Source: Anniella stebbinsi (lineage: Eukaryota > Chordata > Lepidosauria > Squamata > Anniellidae). From it: a stretch of DNA of 64,000 bases. The translations under genes were made by a program, and so were the position numbers. Shown here in pieces: positions 42,997-55,637 of the stretch (positions within the stretch are counted from its first letter, which is position 1; each line of letters opens with the position of its first letter). The stretch spans positions 200,804,017 to 200,868,016 of the forward strand of contig JARDYH010000004.1 in the NCBI GenBank assembly GCA_029215795.1, written 5' to 3'. The notes under the pieces were generated by a model, which was not told the DNA's origin, ran no database searches, and saw only the letters and a list, made by a program, of their open reading frames with translations.

Positions 42997-44818
42997 GCAC
43001 AAGAGCAGCTAGGGCAATATATGCTACAGACGTCTTGTTGAAACCAACATTCCACAGGACAATTAAGTCTTTTTTATTATTAAACGGTTTTCCAGCTTGA
43101 CGTGAAATTTAATATGGATACTATTTTTGATATGATTTTTTCCTGCTGCTCTTAATAACTGGTATCTTTATAACATACTTTTACTGCCTTATGCGAACTT
43201 CGTAAGTTACCTTGAGCATTTTCAGGAATTGATCCAATAAATATAGTAAATAAATAAATCACATTGTTTTGTCAGCCTAAGGCATGATTTAGGTTGCAAT
43301 GCTATAGATACTTATAGGTTCCATTAAATTCAGTACATCTTACTTCTCAGTTGACATGTATAGGATTGCACTCTTAGGCTGCAATCCTATGCACACTTAC
43401 CTGGAAACTCAATAGGACTTCCTACTGAGTTGACAGAATACTGTGCTATAAGGCTCAATCTTGCACACACCATGAATAGCTAATCACTAGAAAATAGTGA
43501 AGCCTTTTGCACCATCCAAAAGTTCAAGAACAGACTTACAATGATAATAGCTATTATCCAATTTCCTCAGAAGTGGGACCTTAGCTGGCTCTCACAATGC
43601 TCTGAAGACCCACCCAGACAGCAACAGGAGACACGAATGTAATACTATGCCAAGACATTTATGCAAGGATTCCTACAATTTCTAGCTTAATTAACATCTC
43701 TTGGGATTACAGAGGCCAAACTGTAGCACCTGCACATACATTACAGTGGGGTGAAGTATCTGCTTTTCTGAATTTTACATGTTACGAGGAATTAACACAT
43801 ATAACCACACCATTTAAGATTTTAGATATAACCTAGATGGTCTCGTAGCAATTTTTGTGTGTGGAACTTTTGTGGGAAGGGAGCAGATTCTGGGGCTTTG
43901 TAATAAATCATGGGGGAAATGTCTGAGCATTTGTCACTTGTGTTCATCTTCCCTACTTGCAGCTTTTAAAGCATATTAAGGACTCAACTGCATATTGTAG
44001 GATGAGCTTTTTGTTCATGTGTACCAATAATAAAACAAAAACAAAAACACAATCATCCAACATCTTGCAGGTTTCAGAGCCTTTAATGGGATTGTCCTTG
44101 ATGAGAGATATGAAAGCAAATTTATTTCCTGTTAGCTTGAATCACGCTAATGGACTTTCAAAGTGCAGCCTGTCCAGTAGCTCTTAATGACTTGTTGCAA
44201 TGGAGATGGGGATCAGCACACAGCAATGCCATCTTCTGGCATAGTTCCGGTGAGAAAGGGAGTTTGCTGAATGCAGCTCAAAGAAAGCTCTTTTTCTATG
44301 GGGGGAGGGGGTACTCAAGCAGCCACACAATAAATCTTGAGAGTTGTTCTTTTCAGCACACATAATGTTGGATTGTGATTGTTCAAAGAACTGAAATAAA
44401 ACAGGGAAGGAGAACACACAGTACAGAACTGGAGGAGCAAATTCATTTGAGTGGATGAATTCAAACTGAACGTGTTTGCAAGTGTGTAGATGGCTGCCAA
44501 TTTATATATACAAATACTATGGGTGGATAAAAAACCTTGCAAGTGCAACCCTCCCTGCGAATCAATGCCACTAGCTAGTTGATAAAGAGGTATAGCCAAA
44601 GCAGCTGTGTCTGTAGAAAAGTCTCTCCAAACATGATTGTAGAAATACATTGGCGTAGGCTGGCCAGTTAACCATGGCCCAAAAAGAGGAAACGTATCAC
44701 TAAAAGAGAACAAAATATGTCAGTGATGTCCATATGCTAATTTGTATATATTAATGCAAAATTTGAAGTAATTTCTGTAAGTTAAATAGAAGTATAATAC
44801 ATCAGACCATAGTGGGGA
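42997..44818. other. Mostly unannotated DNA with LINE tail and hairpin repeats
   Basis: A LINE-tail-like stretch ends in AATAAATATAGTAAATAAAT near 43240-43258. Two hairpin-family repeats follow at 43292-43440. No gene is recognised; the frame at 44315-44713 (minus) has no known domain. Confidence 0.55.
43292..43440. repeat. Two adjacent CAATCCTATGCA-type hairpin repeats
   Basis: The first unit ends in ATGTATAGGATTGCACTC and the second begins GGCTGCAATCCTATGCACAC. Confidence 0.7.
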
Positions 44819-46369
44819 ACATAAGAAGAGCTGTACTGGATCAGACTAGTTCAGCTAGGGTCCAATTCTGTTCACACAGTTGTCCATAGTAAACCCGCAT
44901 GAAGGATATGAGTGCAACAGTTCCCTCCTGCCCATGTTCCATTGATAGCCTTACCCTCCAGAATTTGCCCAATCCCCTTTTAAAGCCATCCACATTGATG
45001 GCCATCAATACATCTTGTGAATTCCATAGTTTAACTATGTACTGTGTGAAGAAGTACTTCCTTTATCTGTCCTGAATCTCCGACCGATCAACTTCATGGG
45101 ATGACCCAGGTTTTAGCATTTTGTGTGTGAGAGAAAAATGTATCCACTTTCTCCACATCATGCATATTTCTTTACACTTCTATCATGTTTCCCCTCCCTC
45201 ACCTTTTCTCTAAGCTAAACAGTCCCAGATGTTGTAACCTTTTCTCATAGGGGAGTTGCTCCATTCCCTTGATCATTTTATTAGCCCTTTTCTGCACTTC
45301 TTTCCAACTCTACAATATCCTTTTTTTAGATATGGTAACCAGAACTGTACACAATACTCCAAGTGTAGTTGCACCATAGATTTGTATAAAGGGAGTATGA
45401 TCTTGGCAATTTTATTTTCAATTACAGATCCCTGTGGGGTGCAACTCTCTACATCCCTCCACTGGGTGAATGTACATTTATTCCTACTCTCTGCTTTCTA
45501 TTCTTTAACCAGTTACTGATACAAAAGAGGACCTCTCCTCTTATTCTATGACCGCTCAGTTTGCTCAGGAGTCTATGTTGGGGGACTTTGTCAAAAGCCT
45601 TGTGGAAGTCCAACTAAACAATGCCTATTGGATCACCCCTGTCCACATGTTTACTGACACACTCAAAGACATGACTTACCTTTGTGGACAGCACAATTAT
45701 TCTTTTTCAGCAGGGTTTGTCCTTCTATATGCTTACCAAATTTACTTTAATAATGCTTTTTATTCAGAATAGACATTAAACTAATTGGCCTGTAATTTTC
45801 CCAGATCCCCCTGGTTCCATTTTTGAAAACTGGTGTTACATTGGCCATTCCCCACTCCTCTGATACAGAGGATAATAATAGGGACATGTTACATATTTAA
45901 TATTTGAGTTTATTAGAACTCTAGGATGAATACCATCTGGTTCCAATGATTTATTAACGTTCAATTTGTCAATAAGGTCGTCTTTTGTCAACATCTTTTG
46001 TCAAGTTCCTGAAAAATTAGTTCAGCTACAAGTGTCTGCCCAACATTTTCTGCCCTACATTCAACTTCTCCACTATCTTTTTATGTTCCCTTAGTACTCC
46101 TTTCAGTCTATTGTCATCCAGCAGTCCAATTGCCTTCCTACCTTGTTTTCTGCTAATACATTCAAATAATTTTTTATTGTTTACCTTGATATTATTAGCT
46201 ATATGCTCCTGAAAATGCTTTTTTGCATCTCTTTTTGTCTGCTGGCATCGCCTTTGTGCAAGTTCGCAGGGTCCCTTATGTTCTTCTCATTTGGGTAAGA
46301 CTTCCATTTTCTGAAGAAAGCCTTCCTTTCTCTAATAGCTTCCTTGACACTGCTAGTTAACTCTTTTGT
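44819..46369 (-). pseudogene. CR1-type LINE, internally deleted ORF2 plus 3' region
   Basis: On the minus strand, pieces of the CR1 reverse transcriptase appear in order: VTPVFKNGTRGIWENYRPIS near 45840-45780, LDFHKAFDKVPQHRLLSKLS near 45615-45555, then CTPQGSV near 45435. The last joins directly to ENKIAKIILPLYKSMVQLHL and EYCVQFW. In intact CR1 the catalytic FADD segment lies between PQGSV and this later region, so an internal deletion has removed it. The 3' end, GAACATAAGAAG on the plus strand, is the usual CR1 tail. The copy is dead. A hAT-like MITE abuts its 5' side. Confidence 0.85.
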
Positions 46370-46531
46370 ATCTGGTCAAGAGGGTAGGGCTCCTGCAGCT
46401 TTAACTGTTGTGATGAAGAGGTAATTTCACCAGGTGCTGCATGCATACAAATGACACCTGCTGAAATCCCCTTTTCTATGCAACTGTTAAAGATACAGGA
46501 GCCCAGTCCTCCTTTTCATATGGCCACACTA
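46370..46531. mobile_element. Half copy of the palindromic hAT-like MITE
   Basis: It contains GGGCTCCTGCAGCTTTAACT, GAAATCCCCTTTTC and the end CCTTTTCATATGGCCACACT. It corresponds to the right half of 47587-47906; the left half is missing. Confidence 0.75.
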
Positions 46532-47586
46532 TTTATTTTTAAAGTGGATCTGGACTGGACAGCCTTTCAAATAAAATAGGCTTTCAAAAGAGGCCTGTTT
46601 TCTGTAAAGTAGGACACATTCCCCCATGTTAGCATAGTAAGTTTTATTTTGAGCTTCATGTTGTCAGCAATTTAAAAATGCAATAAAAAGAGCAAACACA
46701 CAAGAGCAAACACAAGTGCAAATACTGTGGGATGCAACAGACGGAACCACAAAAGGTGTAATTATGATTGCACATTATGTCCCTACTTTATCAGTAGAAT
46801 TCCTGATAAGCATCTTTTTAAAATATTACTAAAGGACCAATGAATAGATTGTATATTTATAGCCAGACAAACTTAGTTTTTCTGCATATAAAATACCAGT
46901 GTTTATGATGTAATGACTCCATGAAAAAAGTACCTAAATTTGACAGTAATCAATGCCAAGGCTTTAGTCCAATCTTATAAATTGCACTGTATGAGAATGG
47001 TCCCTTCTACATAGGTCAAAATTAGATGGATCAAATGTCTATTGTCCCCACTGCAAGTTTTTCCAGCCCCCTCCACCTGCGTCTCCATACTAGGTTGCAC
47101 ATCAATCCAGGAGATAAATTTCCCACTCAAAAGGACATCTGCAAGTTAAGAAGCCTAATTAGTTGCACTCACTGATATATGGCACTGGCAGTTTCAAATG
47201 TGCATGTGAGTCACACCATACTTCCCTATCCATCTAGCTGTAGACCCTTCCTCAAGACTTGAGAATTTCCCCCCTTCATTCAGAGTCAGCAAAGATGGCT
47301 AATTCTAGGGGTGGGGGTTGGAGAGGGTGTACTGGTAGTATAGTGGTAAAATGGTAGAAGAGGGAATGAAGGAAGATTTATGGGCAGCTCTCGTTTGCAT
47401 ACTTAAGACTCCAAACATGAATCCCACCCCTTCCACCCCCCTTCAGGCTGATTTTGGATGTTGAATCCCCTCTCCCACTAGAGACCTTTCCTTGACATGT
47501 TTGGCATCATCTGTTTGATTTAGCCATCCCATTTTCAAACTGAAACTCCTGCCTTTACTGGCTCCTCATGCATTGTGCCCACTAGA
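46532..47586. other. Unannotated DNA
   Basis: I see no gene or classified repeat. The right end is the 8 bp CCACTAGA target duplication of the next element (47579-47586). Confidence 0.6.
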
Positions 47587-47906
47587 TAGGCTGACCATAT
47601 GAAAAGGAGGACAGGGCTCCTGTAACTTTAACAGTTGTAGGGAAAAGGGAATTTCAGCCAGTGTCATTTGTATGCAATTAGTTCCTGGTGAAATTCCCTC
47701 TTCACCACAACAGTTAAAGTTGCAGGCACTATACTAGAGTGACCATATACAAAAGAAGGCAGGGCCCCTGCAACTTTAACTGTTGTGATGAAGAGGGAAT
47801 TTCACCAGGAACTAATTGCATACAAATGGCACTGGTTGAAATTCCCCTTTCTCTACAACTGTTAAAGTTACAGGAGCCCTGTCCTCCTTTTCATATGGTC
47901 AGCCTA
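47587..47906. mobile_element. Palindromic hAT-like MITE with perfect 8 bp target duplication
   Basis: The ends TAGGCTGACCATATGAAAAG and CTTTTCATATGGTCAGCCTA are perfect inverted repeats, continuing through GAGGACAGGGCTCCTGTAAC. CCACTAGA flanks both sides (47579-47586 and 47907-47914). An 8 bp duplication is the hAT signature. The 320 bp element is nearly palindromic throughout, with a junction near 47733 (TATACTAGAGTGACCATATA). There is no transposase, so it must have moved with enzymes from elsewhere. Confidence 0.9.
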
Positions 47907-47914
47907 CCACTAGA

Positions 47915-49189
47915 CCCTTTTGCTTCTTTTTTTATATGACATACTATTGTCAGGGTAGCATTAATCATGCCCTTTATTCATCCACTAGCTGATATGCCCG
48001 GCATTGCTCGGGTCCGTAAATAATATTTATAACATTTATTTGATAAATAATAAATTTCTCTGCAACTTATTCATCTTTAGGTTGGTTGTTTTTCTTTAGT
48101 TTGGTTGAGTTAGTAAATTATCTTGTTAGAATCAATGGAAAATTGTGTTAATAAGAACTGTATTTTAAATTAGAGTTTCGTGATAAACCACATTTTTTGT
48201 TTTACTTGAAATGCCTACACCTCCCATCGTGCTTTGGCCGGAGCAGCCATCTAAACTTCAAAAACAATCAGGACACACAACACACTTTCTACCAGCTAGA
48301 AAAGGTACAAATCTAAAAATATGTTTTCAAAATATACCTGGCATTGCCCAGATATCCAAATAACATACAGTAGGGAAGCGGATCTCAGTGGACGTGGGGA
48401 ACTGTTGTATGCATGTGTTCTGAAGTTAATATTATGAAAAAAGGAAAGCAGCCAGAACACAGGCCAGTGCTAGGCCTGTGAGTTAACATTTAAACAAATT
48501 AAATTCATTTCTTTTTTCCTCTCTCACCCTCACGACAACCCTGCAAGGTAAGGCAGTCCTAGGCCTGTGAGGTAACTTTAAAACAAATTTAATTAGTTTG
48601 TTTCCCCCCACACACTCTCTCCCACCCTCAGTGCATGGCCAGGGCCACCTTGAAGCTGTCACCATGATTTTCCTTGTCCCCCACAGAAAACAAAAACTAC
48701 AACTCCCGGCATGCCTTTTGCTGTGGTGCCCGACTTGTCCAATGGGAGTCCTGCTGCTGAAGCTCATGTGAAGTGAAGACTGGCTGAGCCAGTCCACACT
48801 ACACTGAGGGAGCTGACTGGCTGACTCATGGGTAGCTTGGCCGTTGCCATCGGTGACAGGCCCAGAGCTGTGACCTCCTGCCCTTCTGCTCCAGATGGTG
48901 CCTAGTAACCAAGGCAGCCAGCCCAGGCCCTCTCCCTTCAGTCCCAGTATGGTGAGCTACTTCCAGATGATGGCCGTCAAGGCCTGATAAGTCTTCCCTC
49001 CTGCCCAAGGCATGCTGGGAGTTGTACGTGCAAGTCTAGCTCTCTGAATAACATTAATCTTGGAATACATCTGAGGTGTTGTGGGAGAGCGGGGCCTTCT
49101 TAGTTGTGGCACCCAACTTAAGGATTTCTTTTTCCCAGCTGGGCTGGCCTGGTGATGCATTAATGGCTTTTAAGTGCCAAGTGATTTTT

Positions 49190-49228
<39 letters not shown>

Positions 49229-50249
49229 TTTCCAGGGCCTTTTAACTTGATGAGATTTTTTATTATGCTGTGGTTTTTTTCCGTTATAACTAAACCACTA
49301 AAGTTGATGGTTTTTATGTAAAAGCCTGACTTTACTATTGAAACAGAAGAGAGAATACAGGAATGACTGATAGCTGAGGCTAGAATGGAATGGTGAGGGG
49401 GGAGGGAGATGAGTGACAGTTGGGGAAAGTCAGGTAGAAGGAGAACAAAGACAGTTAGCGAGAAGTCAGGAAAGTGAGGGCTGACTTAGGACTGAGATAG
49501 TCACCTGGTTTGCTAACCCATGCTTTATTTAAAATCAGCCACTCTACATACCAGTACTACACCTCCCAGCATGCATTTGGCAGCCCGCAGGTGCCCACAT
49601 CCTCTGAGACGTCCTCTTGTTGCTGATGCTGTTCCTCGATAGAGCGTGAAGGAGTAGCATCACCAAGGAGGGATGTAAGCAGCTTTCAGTGGACATGCCT
49701 ATCTCCAGCCAATCCTGCTGGGATTGCCTCATCCTGCACTTCTCACCCACCAAGTGCTCCATCTGGAGCTTGTACTGAAGGGCCAGGGCTGGGCCGCGCA
49801 CTTCCCCCCCCCTTGGTCGGGACATCGCGCGGTGGTGTAGACGTCTGGCCCACCAGCTTGATCTGTCAGGAAGCCGACCCATTGATATATCCAAGTTTGA
49901 TACCGCTGCTTTAAACACTATAGCTAAGAATAAAAGAACAACCATGGTGGATCACGACAAAAGTCTATCTAGTTCAGAATCCTTTTTCCCACAGTGGTCA
50001 CCTGGATGCCTCTGGAAATTCCAAGAGTATTGTGTGCAGCAATAGCTTTGTCCTGTTCTCACATTCCAGGCAACTAGTATTCAGTGGCATACAGTCTCTG
50101 AACACGACAGTTCTATTTAACTTTCAGGATAAATATCCACTGATAGAGTGATCCTCCAGGAATTTGTCGAACTTGCTTTAAAACCATCTAAGCCATGTAC
50201 AGTATCCAGCTAAGCCTCTGAGGGCTAAATTCTCCATGGTCACACATAG
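47915..50249. other. Unannotated DNA with several degenerate repeats
   Basis: CCCGGCATTGCTCGGGTCCG near 47997 and CCTGGCATTGCCCAGATATC near 48340 are related. A direct repeat (AGGCCTGTGAG, then AACAAATT) occurs at about 48472 and 48561. An (AT)n run covers 49192-49222. Short motifs such as AACTCCCGGCATGCC also occur. No coding region is recognised. Confidence 0.5.
49192..49222. repeat. (AT)n microsatellite
   Basis: A pure AT dinucleotide run. Confidence 0.95.
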
Positions 50250-50416
50250 TTTTGTTTTTATTGTTTTTATTGCTTTTAAAATTTTCTAGTGGTTTTAATT
50301 TGTTAATCGTTTAATACTTTTTTAGCTGTGTATATTTATGTTTACATTTTATCTGTACGCCGCCCTGAGATCCCAGTGATATAGGGTGGGATACAAATGT
50401 TTAAATAAATAAATAA
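50250..50416 (+). repeat. LINE 3' tail fragment (L2/CR1 group type)
   Basis: TACGCCGCCCTGAGATCCCA followed by GGGTGGGATACAAATG and AAATAAATAAATAAAT is the typical 3' end of reptile LINEs or SINEs of this group. No coding part is seen. Confidence 0.6.
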
Positions 50417-51355
50417 ATTTAACCAGTTGCTTAAATGTCTGTTGGTTATTTTTATCCTATTATTCAAGGCTTTTTAACATTCCTGATCAGTTATATGAGG
50501 GAGTGAAAAAAACGCAGATATTCTGAAAAGGAAAAAAAAGGTGGAGGATAAGGGTCCCATTGTCTCACTGTATGTAGACTCACACCTGGAATCTCCTAAA
50601 AAGGGAGGGTACTTGCAGCAGCCCAGTGCCAGTAAAGAAACCCTAAAGACTTTCATTAACAGAAATGCTCCTAAACAACTGTGGATGTCAACGAGCCACA
50701 GAGAAAGCTGTGGATCAGGCCTGAAGATCCTAGATTTAATCCCTGGCCTCCCCAATTAAAATAATCTTGGGTAGTAAGGCTAGGAAAAGAAGAGCTCTGT
50801 GCTAGAGAATGGTTGCTAGTCAGGGTCCAACGAAACATGACATTACGGGTGCACTCCAAAAGGATAGACGCCTGTCCCTCTTCTATCCTAAGCCCTGCTG
50901 GCAAGAGCCAGGAAGGGTGGGAGGAACAACAGAGGTATTTTTACCTCCCATTCCTCTGATTGCATCTAGAGTCTCACCTTCCTGAGGATGGAGACAGGAA
51001 CTGAGAGGCTTGTGAATCCAGTAGATCCATATCTTCTCCTCTCTCCTCCCACCAGTATGCCCTTTTCTCCCTCCTTGTTCTCTTCTGAGGTCTGGACACT
51101 GACTTTGGGAAATGAAACCAACATGGAACTTTCTGTTGTTGCTGGGAGAGGTGGGGAAATCTAAGTGGGGATTTCCCCCTCTGAGGTTATAGCTCTGTCT
51201 ACAGCCTCAGATGGGAAAACCCTCTTGTGCACTCTTGTGGCTATAGGATTGCTCTCTAAAGGCACCATCCTATGCATGTTTAGACAGAAAAAAGTATTTC
51301 CATTTAATATGTACATTTTTTAAAAAAATGTGAAGAGGGATAGGGACAGGGGCTA
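50417..51355. other. Unannotated DNA
   Basis: No gene is recognised. Overlapping short frames at 50474-50904 have no domain. Confidence 0.6.
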
Positions 51356-51366
51356 TTATTATTATT

Positions 51367-51401
<35 letters not shown>

Positions 51402-52149
51402 TCTCTTTCTCACTCGTGGCGATTTTTCTAGACATGACGGGCTTTGCCAAGTCATGATGTCTTTTACAGATGCAGGAATTTCCTGACAATTGAGCATGTT
51501 TTATGTATGACTGCTTTCTGGATGTTGGTGTGGATGTATTATGGTAGACCCAGTTTCTGAAGGTTTTGTGTATAGTTTTTTGATGTGATGCCAGTGACTG
51601 ATATAATTGTGACCTTTTCCTGCTATAGTTCTTTGACTTCCATGGCCAGTGGTGTATATTTTTCTCTCTTTTCCTTTTCTAGAACATTTTTGTCATTAGG
51701 TATTGCTATGTCAATGAGGTATGTGTTTTTCTTTTTTGTCTATGACCGTTATGTCTGGTCGGTTGCAAGATATTGTCTTGTCCGTATGAATTGTTCTGTC
51801 CCAGTATATTTTATGATGTGCATTTTCCAAGATTTTTTTCGGGTAAGTATGTATAGTATGGTGTAGATGGTTTGATGAGGTTGAATTTGATGGCCAGTTG
51901 TTGGTGAATTATTTTTGCAGCTGTACTGTGTCTGTCTGTATAGTCCATTCCTGCCAGAATTTTACATCCTCCTGTTACATGGTCTACTATTTCTTGGAAT
52001 TGATGACACTTCCTACATAAGTCTGTTGTTACACTGTTATCTTTTATGATGGATTTTTGGTTGCTCTTGGTTGTTATAACTTGATCCCGTATGGCTATTA
52101 GGAAATTATTATTATTATTATTATTATTTACATTTCTATACTGCCCCAT
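51356..52149 (-). pseudogene. R4/Dong-like LINE, C-terminal zinc finger and restriction-like endonuclease remnant
   Basis: On the minus strand, 52149-51811 encodes a CCHC finger (CRKCHQFQEIVDHVTGGC, spacing C2C8H4C) followed by DYTDRH. Further on, the frames give NRPDITVIDKKEKH and, after a one-base shift near 51720, TYLIDIAIPND. This is the RPD-x(12-14)-(D/E) pattern of restriction-like endonucleases of R2/R4-type LINEs. Finger then endonuclease at the C-terminus fits that architecture. Several frame breaks and a (TTA)n run, read as Asn, show decay. The 3' end appears to terminate in a TTA/TAA microsatellite at 51356-51399. The assignment to R4/Dong rather than another RLE clade is less certain. 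Confidence 0.75.
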
Positions 52150-52530
52150 AGTTGAAGCTCCCTGGGCGGTTCACAAAAGATTAAAACAGTAAAAATCAAT
52201 ATACAAAATTTAAAAACAAAACATAAAAACAGACAGCATACATAGAGACAATATACATCTAAAAACAACTTTGATCTGCCAGCCAAACCAAAATATAGAT
52301 TTGGGATTGATTAAAAACATATGCTGCTAAATACCTGGGAAAAGAGGGAAGTCTTGACCTGGCACTGAAAATATAACAATGTTGGCATCAGGCAGGCCTC
52401 ATCAGGGAGATCATTCCATAACTGGGCGGCCACCACTGAGAAGGCCCTATCCCTTGTTGCCGAACTTTCCTCAGAGTAGGCACCCGGAGGAGGATCTTAG
52501 TTGTTGAGCATACAGCAGGTGGAAGGTGAA
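52150..52530 (-). pseudogene. L2-type LINE 3' end
   Basis: The minus strand encodes RDRAFSVVAAQLWNDLP near 52450-52400, the end of an L2-type ORF2 (the usual pattern is RAFSVVAPxLWNxLP), then a 3' region with GTGAACCGCCCAGGGAGCTT near 52180-52155. No catalytic domain is present. Confidence 0.7.
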
Positions 52531-54404
52531 GCAGGTGGACAGGGGAATCTCCACAGAAAACAGAAACTTCAAAGGAGCTATCTTCATCAGGTTCTCAGTA
52601 TGGATGGAAAAATAGAGTATACAAATCTGTAATGGATGGACCAGTGATCTGAATCAATATAAGATAACTTTCCTATGGTTTGTAAAGAAGCCAGCCATGT
52701 ATATTCAGGCTATATTCTTAGTATATGTAATCGATCCTCATATCAAGAGTTATGGATACTTCAAGAATGGGGTGTGTCGGCAGGAGCAATACTATGACCA
52801 CTAGACACTATCTTGATGGCCATAGGATTTTTGGGGTTCTGGGAGCCAAGCTTGGAGGCAGCATTTTTAATTTTATTTTGAAATAATTTTATTCACATAT
52901 TATATATCAGGGTTGTAATCTTTGTTAATTTAAATTATATCATCATCTTTTACTTGTAATACATTGAAGTTGATATTTGTATTTGTTTTTCTTCCTGTGT
53001 TTTCATGTTTAACGGCTCAAATTAAGGGAATTTCTCCCCTTCTTGACTCGATAATTTTGTTCTAAAATGACAATGAGGGAAAACTCTCCCTGCCCAAAAT
53101 AAAGACACCATGTTGCATAGAACAACCCCATATCAGCATTACAACTTCAGTGGAAAAGGTAGAATGGGTAGTGAGCCAAATGAATGCTGAGCTTACCATG
53201 CATTATGGCTTACTGGATGGTGAGAAGGAAAGCAGGACTCAGCCAAACCTCCCTACCAGATAGGCTTAGGACTCACCACCTGAGTTCCCCCTAGCCCACC
53301 TCCCTAGCCCAATGCCAAATGGCCCCAAGCCAGCCTTCAGAAATAACCACACACGTTAAGGACTGAAGTGGTTTATTAAAATCCTAAAATCTATTCCACT
53401 TATGGCTTCAGTCAGACAATAAGCCATTAAAATACAAGCAGGGAAGGAGGGGTGGAGGAGAATGGGGGGTGAGATAAGGTTTGAGGTAGAGTTTAGCACC
53501 ACAATAAACCAATTGGCTCACTCTAAATCACACCTAAAGGTGACAAGTCTTTCCCTGGAATGAACCAGACACTAAAACAATAAATCTGTCTAATCCCCAG
53601 CCATCACCTCGCTGGTCAGGGATCCCTCCGCCTACGTCCTGGTCCAGAAGAAGACGGCCTCCACCCTGTTGCTGTCCCATTTATCCCTTTTCAGGTCTGC
53701 TGGTACCGTGATTGGCCGAGACCAAACCCTGGGCGTCCTGCTCACTCTTAGAGTCCCTCCCTTCAAGTGGCACTTTCCCACAGCTGAAACTCTAGCTGCT
53801 CACTTCCAATTATGCTGAACCTTGGTGCCTGAGCTTTCGCAAGATAAGAGGCCATGTGTGGTTGCTGGGAACCAGCAGTGCTGTCTTATAACATTTAATT
53901 ATCAGAATTCTCCCTCTCCCAGCCAAGAGGCCCCAGTCCTGCAAGGTAGGCCAACGCTGCCTCTCTCAGCCAGACCGTAGCCATCTTGGCCCCCTTCTTC
54001 TCAGATGGTATGCACAGAAATTATTTCCACCAAAAAAAAAGCCCTGTGCAAATATAGTCATTTGTACAGCACATGGGCATGAATCAGAACCGTTACTAAA
54101 TTCAAATCACATCTATAATATAATGAAGGAAGAAGAAACCAAAACAGGTAGCATCTTCAGGTAACATCTCTGATGGCTTGCAATTTGGGTGGGTCAGAGG
54201 ATAGCCTCAGGCTTTCATTGACAGTGAGCCAGGCCTATATGTCACTGATAAAAAAAACTTCCACATAATGATATGCCAAGGTTTTATCAAAACATATCCC
54301 CCAGACATATCTGCTAAATATTATTATTGGGCAGTATCTTATTCAGTACTAGTACTAACAAAATTACATTTCACCTGGCATCTACATTGTACTCCTTCCA
54401 GCGC
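52531..54404. other. Unannotated DNA including a GC-rich block
   Basis: The block at about 53260-54010 is visibly GC-richer than its surroundings (CTAGCCCACCTCCCTAGCCC, later CCAGCCATCACCTCGCTGG). I could find no coding frame or matched ends in it; a degraded transposon or LTR is possible but not shown. Confidence 0.5.
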
Positions 54405-54661
54405 CAGGTGAAGACCTTTTTATTTTCCCACTATTTTAGCTATTAATTATCCTAGCCTTTTAACTTTGCTATTTTAAACCTGTATTTTAAATCTGTATAT
54501 TAAATCTCTGCATGGTTTTATTCTGGTTGTACTTTTGTACTGAGGTTTTATATTGTGGTTTTGAGCCTCCATATTATATTTTATGCTGAATTCGTGGTTT
54601 TTACTTTTGTGAACCGTCCAGAGAGCTTTGCCTATTGGGCAGTATAGAAATAAATAAATAA
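54405..54661 (+). repeat. L2-type LINE 3' end
   Basis: CCAGGTGAAGACCTTTTTAT encodes the last residues of an ORF2. It is followed by a T-rich 3' UTR, GTGAACCGTCCAGAGAGCTT and an AATAAATAAATAA tail. It is the same family as 52150-52530 in the opposite orientation. Confidence 0.65.
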
Positions 54662-55637
54662 GGTCCTTGTAGCGCAACTGTAATGGTGTTTGCTAGTGCA
54701 ACAGGTTTTCATTGTGCTAGGGGTAGCTTACCCTAACACATCATAATTTATATGGATACTGCTCATTCTGTCCCCACATTCAGAAATGCTAATATTTTGT
54801 GGATAATAGTTTGGAATTGCCTTTTTAATAACAGAAAGTTTGACTTTACTATCTTGTTCGCCTTTTTGATCTTCCTATTCTCCATCTCCCCTACTCTCCA
54901 CCTCATTTTGGGGCACATCTCTCCATGTTTATTTTTGTTGTACAAGGATTTCTTTCTTCATGAAATTAAATGTAAATGACAGCTTCTCTTGTGCCCTGCT
55001 AATGAACTTGAATAATATTCACATCACACATACAGGGAACCAGACACCCTCTGGTGGCTCTTCAGGGAAGTATAATCATGCTGCTGCCTCTTTTTGATTA
55101 ATTCCTGGAAGAGAGCCTATAATAAATAGAGCCAAAAAGCAAATCCACAAGTTCATATGGTCCAAATTACCTAATGATTTGGACGTAATAACAACTGTGG
55201 CTTGTACATGCAATTAGGAAAAAAAATAACACAACATTTCTGGGCAAGCCCAGAGAAAGACTAGTGCTAGAAGTTTTATCCTCTTCATTTGCACTAAGCA
55301 CCCCGTGGTTCAGAAGGAAAATTTTTGAAGCTAGAAATGTTAAGGCTCTAGAACCACCATTGTTGCAAAGGAGACATAGAATTTTGGTTGTTCCCTGCAG
55401 CTGGGGAAAACATATAAATGACTGCCCTGGCAGGAAAAATATTCCAGCCTACCAGACAGGTCAAGCACTACCTGAGTACACATAATGACACCTTTTTTGT
55501 TTTGAATATTGTGCTATGCTATTCTTGATAGTAAGCTAGATGAAAAATTAATCAAGAGACAAGGAACGTCCCGGTACCTTCTGTTCTGTTGCCAGAAGCA
55601 ACATTATGTTCTATTAACATATGTTCTACCAACCTAT
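54662..55637. other. Unannotated DNA
   Basis: No gene or classified repeat is recognised. Confidence 0.6.

Noticed and set aside
44315..44713. 132-codon minus-strand frame
   Set aside because: No recognisable domain, no repeat relatives, no exon signals; likely random.
52080..52135. Run of eight Asn codons suggesting a low-complexity protein
   Set aside because: It is the TTA microsatellite read in frame inside a decayed LINE.
53260..54010. GC-rich block as an LTR or gene exon
   Set aside because: No matched terminal repeats, primer site or sustained open frame could be found.
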